Positions 8,816-19,622 of a DNA stretch of 64,000 bases are shown here, in pieces (the stretch's first letter is position 1; each line of letters opens with the position of its first letter). The notes beneath the pieces were generated by a model. It worked only from the letters and a program-made list of their open reading frames with translations, searched no databases and was not told the origin of the DNA. Both the position numbers and the translations under genes were made by a program. The DNA is from Obelidium mucronatum (taxonomy: Eukaryota; Chytridiomycota; Chytridiomycetes; Chytridiales; Chytriomycetaceae), in contig JAIVFH010000030.1 of the NCBI GenBank assembly GCA_025765595.1, positions 1 to 64,000 on the forward strand. Direction: 5' to 3'.

Positions 8816-11342
8816 TCAGCGCTTTGCCTTCTTGCTTGCGCTTCCTTCCTGAAGCGGCTCCCGCCAATACGCCTTCTTGACATGTTGGTTGTTTGCAAAG
8901 GCCCGAAGCACCACATACGTCTCTGGGTTGCGCTGATGGCGGCTTTGCCCTGCCTTGTAGAAGTGCAGATGGTTGAATGCTTGGATGTAGCTGCCAGAAT
9001 TGTGGTTTTTGTCAGGAACACCAGTATGGAAGGACAGCTTTTTGGTCCATTCAGCAAAATGACAATTCGCTAATTCAAAAGTAAACGTCAATCCGCTGTA
9101 TGTCGCAAAGAAGCACTTGTACTTCAAGAAGATCTATACCAAAGTCAGAAAACGCATAACACTCAATAAACATGCGATCACCTTTTTCATCTCCTCATTG
9201 TACAAATGGAGCCCAACGTACGCATGTCCAGACTCCTTCTTGTCAGGGAAGTTGACCAAGCCGGTCTTCTGCTTGACCATTGCCGGGATCTTGTCCTTCC
9301 GTATGTTCCCTTCAGCCAACAGCTTGCAGTAGATGATCGCATACTTCATCACATCATCGACTTGCTTCTCCTTCACTCCTCCCGAACGTCCCGCTGGTCA
9401 AAACACAATTGACGACTGCGTCGAAGTTGAGCATTGGAGTTAAATACAATTGCGATGACAGTGGGGTCACAACGGCGGGGCGACCCCTTCCCTGCTCAAA
9501 CAAATCACAACACACTCACTGCTTCCGGCTTTGATGTCAATCTGTCCAAAGACAGCTGTGTATTGAATTACAAATGACGATCGTCCAAAGCCATCTTCGT
9601 CAACAAGCTCCACGTAGTCGCAGCGGATACCCCTTGCCAGGAATGCTGCGTGACTTGAGAGGACCTTGATGATGTCACTTGGACCTAAAACAGAGTTAAT
9701 ACTCTGAGGATTTGAGGAAACAACAGCGGAAGAAAGGATCCACTTACCTAAAACATAGCAGTCTTTCCGATCCAGCACATACGGAATTTCAACAAGCAGC
9801 TTTGTCGACTTGTCCGCAATAAGAGTGACTCTGATTTTGGCTTTCGGCGGTTCTGGTGCTGGACTTTCGTCAGCTTCATCTGCTGAATGTTGTTAGCCAA
9901 GCAATAAAAACATATCTCTCACCATCATCGTAATCCAAAGGAAAAGGCTGCGTATCTCTAATGCAGCTGCGGATAGAGCCAGACAACTGCGGCTGGCTTG
10001 ACACTTGTTCGTCTTTGTCGTCATCTTCGTCTTCATCCAAGTCTTCGTCATCACTGCGAGCGTCCTGTCTATCAGACTCGCTTGAGGATGCATTGACATC
10101 ATCGCCATCAGCGCCATTGTCTGCGTCGCTTCCAGATTGGATTCCCCGTTCGTCTGGTGAACTTACAGACCCTGTTGTGTGATTTAAATAATTGAAATTG
10201 AAGAAACCCCATTTTAACAACGCTTACGTCTTCTGCGCCTTTCCATAGCGGTCTCATTGCGTTTAGCAGAGCTGGGCGTCTTGCTGTAGGTTTTGCGCGC
10301 GGGCTGTTTGGCTGGTGTTGGCGATGCTTGGCGCTTAGTCTTGGACATTAAAAATAAAGAAACATACCTGCAATCGTTGGACCAACAATTACAACATCGT
10401 CGTCGCTTTCCTTTTCTTTGTCATTGGAAATGTGGAGAATAAAGCCACTCTCACTCCCATCTTCGCGTTGGCGTTGCTCCCTGCGAACTTCATTCCTGAT
10501 CGCTTCCTGCAGGTTGACCTGCGACTCCCGCAGTGAGACCCTGTGCAAGCGCTCCGCGTTCTTTGATCCATCCACGTTTGTTTTGCTGGGCTCTGGGTAC
10601 AGTTGTGTGGTAAAACGCACCTTGAACATGTTGTTCACATTCTTGCGATCTATAACACCAAAAAACAGAGCTTTAGCAATATATATACACTTAAAGTCAA
10701 ATAAAACATTATCGTAGATGAATCGCGGCATTAGTTTTCTTGCTATCTCAAGGTCCAGCTCTTTTTCGTCAGGATACATGACACCAAACCCCACTTGTCC
10801 AGCCAGAGCTGCGAGGTCTTTGTCTGTAAGAAACTGAAAAGACTCGACAGTTTTTTTCAGTGTTGTTAAGACAATGGGGAAGTCCAGGTGTACAACAGTC
10901 ATTAGCTGTTCGTCATTTTCTTTCAGGTGATAGTTGTACACCACTGGCTGCGCAAAGTTAGTATTCAACATACTTAAATAAGGCATGTTAGATATAGTGG
11001 GTAGGATCGTGTAGAATGATGAATAAACATTACATGATTATATGCGGCACCAGCTCTCGCAATGCGTCTGTGCATGCGTTGGGCGCCAATTTTGAGATGT
11101 TTGGGTAAAACACGTGCCCTGTGGATTGTCTTCCAAAGGTACTTGAGTGACTTGGGGTTAACGGAGCCATCCGCTCGCGGCTTGGTTATCCATTGGTAGC
11201 CGCTAATCCACGTCCCGTCTGCAACTGAGGGGAGCGAAAATGGAACATTGATGAAGTGTCTGCAGTCCCGACTGTTGCAGATACGGTCCAGCAGACCTGC
11301 GACTGTGCCGGCGTCTCCTGGGGCTAATGGATGTTTGGACAT
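8816..11342 (-). CDS. Unrecognised multi-exon gene carried by the mobile-element zone
   Basis: Open segments in one direction are separated by short introns with GT-AG borders: 11,342-11,035; 10,945-10,350; around 10,330-10,230; 10,175-9,925; 9,880-9,750; 9,690-9,525; 9,400-9,180; and 9,120-8,816. I know of no family for it. The N-terminus is basic and aromatic. The middle has a region rich in Asp, Glu and Ser (D-E-D-L-D-E-D-E-D-D-D-K-D-E), followed by a more globular part (I-P-Y-V-L-D-R-K-D-C-Y-V-L-G and C-D-Y-V-E-L-V-D-E-D-G-F-G-R-S). The C-terminus ends in basic residues (S-K-K-A-K-R) like a nuclear localisation signal. A truncated second copy at 7640-8036 next to a TIR indicates that it moves with the element. 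A role as an accessory or regulatory protein of the transposon is inference. Exon edges are approximate. Confidence 0.5.
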
Positions 11343-11466
11343 AGAAATTCTTCTTTATTTTTTAAAAATAAACCAAAGTCTTTTAAAAACAACCCAAAGT
11401 TTTTTTATTCGTGAAAAGACAAACGGAGAGTAGGGAAGGAAGGGAATAAATAACCCACATATACTC

Positions 11467-12081
11467 TCAGAAGTCTGCCCTGTATCGCCCAGGCGTGTAC
11501 AATTCCCCATCAACAATTGGGAGCCCTTCCATGAGTTCCCCATCAACCAAAACCATCCGATCAGGTCCCCAATCCGATCCCACGTCTGAACTTGAATACG
11601 ACAGTATTTCATCATTGTCGTCCTCCGCTTTTGGTGTTGGTCCAGGAGATCCACCAAATCTGTCATCCCCACGATTCCATCCAGCGCCAACAGGTTCCAT
11701 CTTCACTTGTTCTTTTGATTCCATCTTCATCTGTTCTTTTGATTTGTATAATCCTTTCAACAGATTGAGCCGTATCCGCGCTTTTGGCTTGGTGTTGCTT
11801 GGACCAGCATTGATGTACTCCACATCTGTTGATCTCCTTGACGCTGTCCCTTGATCAAGCCGAATTGTTGCCTTTGGTTTCTTCGAGTTAACTCCGTTGG
11901 ACAGGACCATCTGTGAGGCCGTGATTGCCTTGGTTTGTTCTGTTGCTTTAGTCTGACCCCCCTGCTTCAATTTTGGTGCTTGTTGACGCAATCCTGGTTT
12001 GGCACACCGGCTGGGCCATGGTGCCTTGGTTGGATCCACGATTTCCTGAGGATTGGCTTGCAATCGTGTTAATGGGGACAT
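11467..12081 (-). CDS. Small basic/acidic hypothetical protein next to the unknown gene
   Basis: An open frame of about 204 codons starting at the ATG at 12,081; an upstream in-frame ATG at 12,138 would add a hydrophobic stretch. The protein is rich in Lys, Gln and Pro in its first half, has two copies of an I-R-L core with Lys and Pro before it (K-P-K-A-T-I-R-L-D and K-P-K-A-R-I-R-L-N) and repeated S-K-E-Q-M/V-K-M-E units, and ends in an acidic tail. No family is recognised. It lies upstream of the unknown gene in the same orientation, separated by about 120 bp, so the two may be parts of one transcription unit of the element. Confidence 0.45.
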   Translation of the reverse strand: MSPLTRLQANPQEIVDPTKAPWPSRCAKPGLRQQAPKLKQGGQTKATEQTKAITASQMVLSNGVNSKKPKATIRLDQGTASRRSTDVEYINAGPSNTKPKARIRLNLLKGLYKSKEQMKMESKEQVKMEPVGAGWNRGDDRFGGSPGPTPKAEDDNDEILSYSSSDVGSDWGPDRMVLVDGELMEGLPIVDGELYTPGRYRADF

Positions 12082-12282
12082 AATATTAAAAATAAATAGT
12101 AAGAGAAGAAACACACACATACCACAATCAGCAATCAATGAATCATGCTTGCTGTTTCAGCAGGGAGGCCAACAAAGATTAATGCAGCGATAGGGGATTG
12201 TTGTACAGGTGCAGTTTGACATTATTTTCGTCCCGCCAAAAGTGTTTTAACAAAAAAATGGCAAAAATGCGTAGTTGGTAGT

Positions 12283-12460
12283 GATGAATGGGCTTTCTCA
12301 TTCTCCTACTTTGCAGATATGCAGATGATGAATGGGCTTTCTCATTCTCTCTGTCCTGCGGCGCGAGTTTGTTGTTTGATTCAGTGGTGATGAATGGGCT
12401 TTCTCGTTCTCCTGCTCCCAAACACTTCTATGCAGATGACGAATGGGCTTTCTCATTCTC
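12283..12460 (+). repeat. Four copies of the 23-bp GATGAATGGGC-type repeat
   Basis: Copies at 12,283-12,305, 12,327-12,349, 12,389-12,411 and 12,438-12,460 differ by only one base each and are separated by 21-39 bp of unrelated sequence, often including GCAGAT. The spacing and near-identity look like an array of binding sites just downstream of the KDZ-like transposase gene. The same motif occurs twice at 414-480. Confidence 0.8.
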
Positions 12461-12499
12461 TCTGATCTGTGTTTCTCACTGTCGACGCAAGGGGCGCAA

Positions 12500-15395
12500 A
12501 AACCAAGTTCGTAAATGTGAGTTTTGTTATTTATTCATCCTCTTCTTCCTCATCCCCTTCCACTCCTTCACCATCATCTTTATTGGCGTCTTCATCATCC
12601 TCCTCGTCATCCTTTTCTTGTTGCCCCCTCTGCTTCCATTTTGTCTTCGCTTTCGTTTCTAATTACTCTTTTCTTCTTTGAAATTCTGCTCTGGATGTCG
12701 GCGTTTCTCAAGTCTGCAAGACACCACATAATGAAATCCGCTTGGACAGGCTCATGGAAGCGAATCAGGTGAGCAGTCACTTGGCGCAGTGTTCTGCCGC
12801 GGACGTGTTAAACCTCCCCTTTCCATTTGCAGGCCCTCCTGACGTCAATTCCTTGAATTTTGCTGGATCGCAATGCTCTGTACAGAAGTCGTCCCTGTGC
12901 ATCCGAAAGTGGAACCTGTCAACCACAAACGTAACAGTCTTGTACAAGAACCTGATTCCAACAAAGATTGGTGGTAAGTATAAGAAGAGAACACTATATA
13001 ATGAACAGAGCGCGTAATAATAAATAAGTAAAGTGCACCTTTCATATATTGTGAATTTTCCTGCTACATGTCGGGCGCGTAGGGATTGGAGCAAGCGGCA
13101 GGCTCTATCGTAGAAAACAAAGGTAGGTACTTTGCCCATTTGCGCAAAACAGTGGCATAAGAAGCGTGAAATAAAGGTAGAAGACTCAAAAGAGTACATC
13201 TTAGATATTCCAATGATCATGCCGCAGCTCCACACAGCCATAAATATTCCAGGCAGGAACCGCTGCTTCAGACTGTACTTGAACCGCTGATCCGCTACTA
13301 ACTCTTTTTCTTGTGTATTGTTTGTTCTGCACCAAATTGAACTCTGGTTCAGAAAAAACTCGCACCGGCTCGATTTTTCCACCACCACCCAAAAACCTGA
13401 ACAGATGCCCTCCATCGCCCTCCAAAGCAACCAATCACCATCTTGCTCTGCAATCGACCAATAGTTTAATTGCTACTGGATCATGGACTGAGACCTGCGT
13501 CGTCTGACGTTTGTTTCTTCCTGTGCATGGAGTTCAACAACCAAACCACATGAAGTGGACCCTTCAATTCAACCAGCAGCTCGGCCCCTTGCCCTGCAAC
13601 GTCTTATATATTTCACCAAACAGCAAGATGTAGACTTCACAGCCTCCAGAAGGACTGTGATTTAATTTAATAAAACCTTCTTTTATTCCTTTATTCATCT
13701 TCGTCCAAGCCATACTGTGCAATATCAGCTTGGACTGCATGCGAGTGAGACTGTATAATCCATGTGCTGATGGCTGATTTCGCCTTTCCGAAGTACCCAG
13801 CAACTGCCAACTGGTTGACATTGTCGAAGGAAATCCATTTGGAAGCAGTAAAGCTTCACATCCTTGGATGCATGCGGTGCTTTACAACACAAAGGACGTT
13901 AGTGGTGGCGGAAAAATCGAACGGAAAAATTGAGCCAGAATTCAATTTTAGCCAAAACACACAATATCAATATGCACTGTAGATGTTCGCGTTTTCTTGG
14001 ACTTTCGCGTCGCTTTAAAGTCCTTGTTCCACTGTTTCCCAATGATTTCCTGGACAGTCGCGTTGTGAGAGCTGAGTCCGCAGGTACTCAAAACAGTGTC
14101 TGTCTTTTTTCGCTTGCAGCCAGAGATGATGCACTCATTCTTCAGCTGGGCATGCGATGAGCAGAACAATGTGTTCACACCAAGAATAGGCAACACACAG
14201 CCAGGCACAGAACACAAGAGATGTCCCATAACTTTCCCATCCATTACACTGCCAGAGATTTCTTTTCCATTGTAAAACTGGTGGCACCCGTCGCAGCGGT
14301 GACATTTCTTGCTAAAGTAATCAGTCATGAACGTGACGTATTCCCGCATTGCGGGCCCCTCCTCTTCTTCCTTTTCAGCATCAAGCTCATTTTCTCCAAA
14401 ATCAACATCTCCAATCTCATCATCTTCATCAGCTTCAGACCCTTCAGGTGCATTGTCAAGTGGTGTTAACTCACTTTCTAAAATTGTCAGCATCTGTCGA
14501 CTTTCTGTGAGCTTCTGCTAAAGTCTTTAGCATAGCCTTGAGATTATCCATGCTATCGGCAACTGCGGGAGATATCACCGTAAAAGTAGCAGTTTTGGAG
14601 GCACCAGCAGATCTTGGCTTGAGGACAGCTGTTTTTGGCACTGGCTTGGAACTGGAATCAGCTGTCTTGTCTGCTGTCTTGGGAGCTGGAGTTGCCTTGG
14701 GAGCTGGCATTGCCTTGGACACTTTGGAAGCTGAAGTAGCCATGGGAACAGTAGTGGCCTTGGAACCAAAAGTGGCTTTCTTTGGGGAACCAGATGGAGA
14801 AGCAGGAGTAGTATTTGTAGCAGTGTTGGGAACTGTAGTAGCCTTGGAATCTGTAGTGGCCTTGGGATCTGTAGTAGCCTTGGAAGCAGAACTGGTCAAG
14901 GAAACAGATGGGGGACCAGAAGCAGTCTTGCCAGCACCAGGAGTAGTCTTGGCAGAACCAGAAGAAGCAGGAGTAGGATTAGCCTTTGCAGAACTTGGAG
15001 AAGCATGAGCAGGAATCGTGGAATTGGAAGAAGAACCAGCTTGCTTGGATGGAGATCCTATCACATAATTAAATAAAATATTTGTAATTCAATCAAAAAA
15101 ATGAGACTATAAATACCCAAACCAATCGGATCATCAGATCCCAAGAGTGGAAATGAAATTTTAGACTGCTCTTCTAGGCCCGTTTTCTGCAGCAGAGCCT
15201 AGAAGCTGGCTGATAGGAGGAATATCAGGTTCACTATCAGACCTAACCTCATTAGCAGCCTGTTGCCTTGCGGCACGAGCAGTAGCCTTCTTGGCAATCT
15301 TGGTGGCATTGGTGTCTGCAGGAATAGGAGCAAAAACAAAATGGTACTTGTTGTTTGAAACTTTTCTAGCTAAGAGATAAAAAATAATAATAAAT
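12500..15395 (-). pseudogene. KDZ-like transposase gene with CxC cysteine cluster (frameshifted)
   Basis: Minus-strand coding pieces run from about 15,395 to 12,536. They are: an exon with A-R-K-V-S-N-N-K-Y-H near 15,370; a Ser/Ala/Thr/Pro/Lys low-complexity region (15,064-14,490); an acidic stretch; and a cysteine cluster (14,340-14,080) with C-H-R-C-D-G-C, then V-M-D-G-K-V-M-G, C-S-V-P-G-C, F-C-S-S-H and C-I-I-S-G-C. This spacing is that of the CxC6 clusters known to accompany KDZ transposases. After 13,430 comes the catalytic region: V-F-Y-D-R-A-C (acidic residue), a probable intron, V-D-R-F-H-F-R-M-H, and N-T-S-A-A-E-H (final Glu). The frame breaks at about 12,778 and resumes with A-H-L-I-R-F-H, ending in an acidic tail. 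Stops and frameshifts suggest decay, though sequencing error in one base is possible. Family by motif: KDZ, moderately confident. Confidence 0.6.
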
Positions 15396-15424
15396 TGTTA
15401 GATTATTAGATCATTAAAGAGTGG

Positions 15425-15680
15425 GCTGAATCAGCTCCTAATAGTGCACCAAATTGGTTCCTAATAGCACTCCTAATAGCACTCCTAATAGCACTCCTAA
15501 TAGCACTCCTGATAGCGCACCAAATCGGCTCCTAGTAGCGCTCCAAATAGCCCTCCTAATAGCGCTCCTAATAGCGTTCCTAATAGCGCTCCGAATCGGC
15601 TCCGATTTGGATCGCAAATCGGAGACGCTAATTGTGCTCCGAATCGGATCGCGAATCAGATCGCAAATTGGAGCCAGGTT
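15425..15680. repeat. Subterminal motif cluster (left partner)
   Basis: About 250 bp made of repeats such as CTCCTAATAGCACT and GCTCCGAATCGG. It is an inverted counterpart of 18,600-18,770, and the similarity continues outward through the N-N-K-Y-H-encoding exon on both sides. It resembles the TIR interior of the element at 1-8303. It could be a TIR, or an intron that has acquired transposase binding sites. Confidence 0.65.
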
Positions 15681-15689
15681 ATAATTATG

Positions 15690-16415
15690 AGAAATTGATA
15701 ACTTTTTATGATTAATTTTAACTAGTGTTATTTTGCCTTTTCTTAGTTCCTTGAATGCCCCATCTTCATTTTCTTCTAGTTCTTCAATTTTTCTTTTTGT
15801 TGGTCTCTCTTCCTTCCTTTTTTCATCTTGTGTTACTTCTGGGCTCCGTTTTTGGGCCTTTTTCCTGGGCTCCTAGTTCTTCCTGGGTTTGTATTCAAAT
15901 TCCTCGTTTTTGGTGTCTACGTTCATATATCTAATCGACGTTGACATCCACCCAGGTTTTCTGGTCTTCCATTAGAGTTTTGATTGCATTTTTGATTCTC
16001 CCCATTCTTCCTGAGCATTCATGGTTCCCTGTTGGGTTCAATTCTTCTTCACATAGTTGGCATGTTATTCCATTTTTGATTTTTGTGTTGTTGTCCTTTT
16101 TCCATTGTTTTTGTGGTTTTGTTCCTAGGCCCATGTTTAGTGGTCCCTTTTTCTCTTCTCCTTGTCTTGGCTTTTTTGGTGATTCTATATGTAACTTCAA
16201 ATTCAATTGTCCTTTCGTTGGGGTACTTCCATATTTTTCCTTCTTAGGTCCTTCCAGGTTTGTATCATAATTCTCCTTATGCTTTCAGCCTTCTGGACTC
16301 CGCATTTTTTAATGCATTCATGTGTTACTTCTGGAATTAGTCCATATCCTGCAACCTGTTTGAATGTGAATTTATCTGTCTTCATGTTAACTGTGTTCCT
16401 GCACATACACAGCAA
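15690..16415 (-). pseudogene. Unknown ORF remnant with a Cys-His cluster
   Basis: The minus strand is largely open from 16,415 to 15,700 with a few stops and at least one frame change. It is Lys/Glu-rich and contains C-Q-L-C-E-E-E-L-N-P-T-G-N-H-E-C, a possible C2HC zinc-binding knuckle, then K-R-K-I-E-E-L-E-E-N-E-D. Lys-rich composition and a single knuckle would fit the basic domain of a retroelement or a transposon accessory protein, but no reverse transcriptase motif is present. I do not recognise it. Confidence 0.3.
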
Positions 16416-16738
16416 GGATCTGCTTTGTAAAGAGGCCTGGATATCTCTCTGTCATTCCTTCTGGATACCTGCACACTGTGATCACAGTCTCAACAACCAA
16501 GGACGCGACATCCATCATGGGTGGTGCACACGTAATCTTTCCAAAAAGACTACCTGTATGTATACAAGTACAATTGCGCCAGCAAGCACACGCTCCTTTG
16601 GGGGAACACAAATGTCTAAGTACCACTACTATATGGTTTGGTTTTATTACCGCTCTACTATCTTTAAGGGCAACAATGGTGGTTGCCAGGAGTTGCAAGG
16701 GGACTTGCTAACTGTAGAGAGATTGCAGGTTTGATGGG

Positions 16739-18592
16739 GTGAGGGATGTGGTGGCTGAGTTAGTGTCAAATTGGGCAGTGTGGGGTGATGCTGGAAAAGT
16801 GGCAGCAGCCAAGGGCGAGGCCAAGTGGGATCAAAGAGAGAGTGATATCACCAAGTATCAAAGTGCATGCAATAAAGAAAAACCCTCTGACACAATTAAA
16901 GGATTCTTTATTGCCAATATATTGGACTTACAGCATCGCGTTGATCACAATTAGTTGGTTTTCCCCATCAGGCTGAACGCAAACTTATCAAAAATGAGTT
17001 GCAAAGAATGATGGCATTCTGGAATGCACAGAACAACAAAAGTAAAAATAACAAACATTTTCTTCATAGATGAAACAAGAGCGGTAGTTGTGCTGGCCAA
17101 CGAGTTGCGGAAAGTCAAGCCATTCCTACATAGGTACAAGTCCGCAGTCAAACTATATGACAAGAACAACCGCATGAGGGCCATCTGGGATCACATCTCC
17201 AAGCAGTTTTCCTTGACCAATGAAAAAGTATTTACCTTGGCTGACAGATTATTCAAGTGCCCAGGCATGGACGCGGTCAATCATGGGCAACCTGTCCAGC
17301 CATCTGTCCTTGTGGCTCCATTCTTGCCATGCCACAGGCGCACCAAAAACTTGACTTTCAGCAGCACACAAGTAGTGGTGTTGGGGATGGAAGGCTCATA
17401 CTACGCGCCGCTGTTCAAGGGCAACTGCACTAAATGCCGCATGTGGTACAATGTGGATTCTGTCGCGTACATGAGCAAAGACAAACAGAAGCAGTTGATA
17501 GAGATGTATCTGCTTGAAACTATCATGTCAGTTGGGTTCCTCAAGATCAATGAGCAGTACTACGTCACCATACCTTTTGCAGATCTCTGGCCTTCTGTTG
17601 GTATTTTCTTGCATGGTAAATACTAAATTGCTTATTTACTCATGCCTCGCACATAGGGTGAAGCTGTATCATGAGCAGCGCACATATTCACTGGCCTTCC
17701 CAAGCATCAAAGTGCCTGATCCAGACAGCGCAGTGATCTTCAAACGTGGATTTTAAGTGTATCACATGCTACTACTGCAGCAGTACATCTCCAAGATCCC
17801 TGCCAATGATGACTATCAACATATGCGGTTCACTCACTTCAGACCTTCCTGGGCCCCCAAAACAACACATGTGTGGAGCAACTCCCTGTTCCTGGGTCCG
17901 TACTTACCAAAAACAGGTGATTCTATTCATGACATCAGACCCGCGATGCGGGAATACGTCACCTTCATGACTGACTACTTTAGCAAGAAGTGGTGTCACC
18001 GCTGCGACAGGTGCCACCAGTATTACAACAGAAAGGAAATCTCTGGCAGTGTAATGGATGGGAAAGTCATGGGGCATCTCTTGTGTTCTGTGCCTGGCTG
18101 TGTGTTGCCTATTCTTGGTGTGAACACATTGTTCTGCTCATCGCATGCCCAGCTGAAGAATGAGTGCATCATCTCTGGCTGCAAGCAAAAAAAGACAGAC
18201 ACTGTTTTGAGTACCTGCGGACTCAGCTCTCACAACGCGACTGTCCAGGAAATCATTGGGAAACAGTGGAACAAGGACTTTAAAGCGACGCGAAAGTCCA
18301 AGAAAACGCGAACATCTTCCATAGATGTTCATTGGATTCTTCCTCCTGCGACAGGCATACCCTACAGCATCTGTACATTGAAGCTGGTCTTTTTGGATAA
18401 AACCAAATGTACAGTCCACATCCCTGGGCTGAAGAACAAAACCCTGACAGAAGTGTACAAGTGGATCAAAGACACAAACCAGGATTTGACAGCACTGGAG
18501 GACCTCTGCTTCAGTGGGATTGTGGATCTAGATGGAAATCAATCTGACAATAATGCGAAACGCATAGCAGCGCTGGCTAAATACATATATGG
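16739..18592 (+). pseudogene. KDZ-associated CxC5/CxC6 protein, inverted second copy
   Basis: Plus-strand coding pieces: 16,739-16,954; 16,980-17,040; 17,070-17,600 (a first cluster with C-P-G-M, C-H-R-R-T-K-N and C-T-K-C-R-M-W-Y, like CxC5); 17,640-17,754; and 17,755-18,592. The last contains C-H-R-C-D-R-C-H-Q-Y-Y and the same V-M-D-G-K-V-M-G ... F-C-S-S-H ... C-I-I-S-G-C cluster as the minus-strand gene at 14,340-14,080, with near-identical DNA. An in-frame TAA at 17,752-17,754 and doubtful splice phases near 17,630 show that it is probably broken. In known KDZ proteins such clusters precede the transposase core, but here no DDE core follows. Confidence 0.6.
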
Positions 18593-18599
18593 TGAGTCT

Positions 18600-18770
18600 G
18601 ATTCATTTTGCTGTGATGCGCTATTTGGCTCCAATTCGCGATCTGATTCGGATTGTGATTTGGAGCCCATTTGGGGAGCTATTAGGAGCCAATTTGGGGT
18701 GCTATTAGGAACTGATTCGGGGCGCTATTAGGAGCCGATTCGGGCACTATTAGGAGCGCATTTAGGGCCA
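18600..18770. repeat. Subterminal motif cluster (right partner)
   Basis: Six or so degenerate copies of GCTATTAGGAGC / GGAGCCAATTTGGGG, inverted relative to 15,425-15,680. It sits between a good GT donor at 18,592 (GGTGAGTCTG) and an AG acceptor near 18,831, so in the plus-strand gene it would be intronic. Confidence 0.65.
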
Positions 18771-18831
18771 TCCTCCCATTCTTAAATGTTTTAATAATCT
18801 ACCAATTTTTTATTATATTTTTATCTTTTAG

Positions 18832-19505
18832 CTAAAAAAATTTCAAACAACAAGTACCATGTTGTTTTTGCTGCTGACACCAATGCCACCAAGATCGCCA
18901 AGAAGGCTACTGTTTGCAGGTTCTATGTCTTCCAAGCAACGCTGCCAAGTCCCCACGTCTGTTGCTGAAGTTGTTGCTAAAGCTAAAGGACACACCAGCA
19001 ACCAAGACAAGTTCATTAGCCAAGTGAAAGAAGTGGGTATCTGCTTTTCTTACTTGACGCAGGATCGAGAGCCACCAATGACCAAAACCCTTGCTGCTGC
19101 AACCCTGTCAAAGGAATCCCCCACCTTTGGAAACACTGTGGAAATTTTTGGGGCTTATGTTGGAGTCTTCTTTGCTGATTTGGAGTTCCAAAGAGTAAGA
19201 ATCACTGTAAGCAATTTCTTTTAATTATCCTTTATTCAATTATTCTAGCTCTTTCCAAAAACGTACACAAGCTACTTTGACAAAGAAGATTGCATCTTCT
19301 CTTGCAGCGATGTTGGGAAGCACATGTCAAAGTTCAATGCAAGATTGGTCCCTAGGCATATCAAATATATAGTTGGAGTACTCAAGGTTTTCAAGACGTT
19401 GAAAAGTACTTTCAAGTGTATCAGGAGTGTATATTGGCAAACTCTTGGAAGAGGCAACCTGTTCCGAAGAAAACCAAGTGATATTTTGTGTCTTGTTTTT
19501 CTCTG
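18832..19505 (+). CDS. Continuation of the inverted element gene, unknown domain
   Basis: Starts after an AG acceptor with A-K-K-I-S-N-N-K-Y-H, the same exon as on the minus strand at 15,370. It then changes frame into a segment from about 18,900 to 19,195 (S-K-E-S-P-T-F-G-N-T-V-E-I-F-G) and, after a probable intron with an AG near 19,248, continues with L-F-P-K-T-Y-T-S-Y-F-D-K-E-D-C-I-F-S-C-S-D-V-G-K-H-M. No family is recognised. The frame change means it may be a remnant. Confidence 0.35.
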
Positions 19506-19622
19506 ATTTTTCTCTGATTTTTCTTTGATTTATCTTTGATTTATCTTAGATTCTCTTTGATTTATCTTAGATTTTTGTTTGATTTATCTTTGATTTATCT
19601 TTGATTTATCTTTGATTTTTTT
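19500..19622 (+). repeat. TTTGATTTATC microsatellite-like tract
   Basis: About ten imperfect repeats of TTTGATTTATC / TCTGATTTTTC. It lies at the border between the mobile-element zone and the host gene block. Confidence 0.85.

Noticed and set aside
12283..12460. CRISPR-like array (regular repeats with unique spacers)
   Set aside because: Only four copies with unequal spacers in a eukaryotic transposon region, no cas genes, and the same motif recurs inside another element.
14538..15008. Plus-strand Val/Ala/Gly-rich ORF
   Set aside because: Antisense of the Ser/Ala/Lys low-complexity region of the KDZ-like gene; no start context or splice support.
16207..16734. 175-codon plus-strand ORF
   Set aside because: Cys/His/Ser-rich without domain pattern and overlaps the more coding-like minus-strand remnant.
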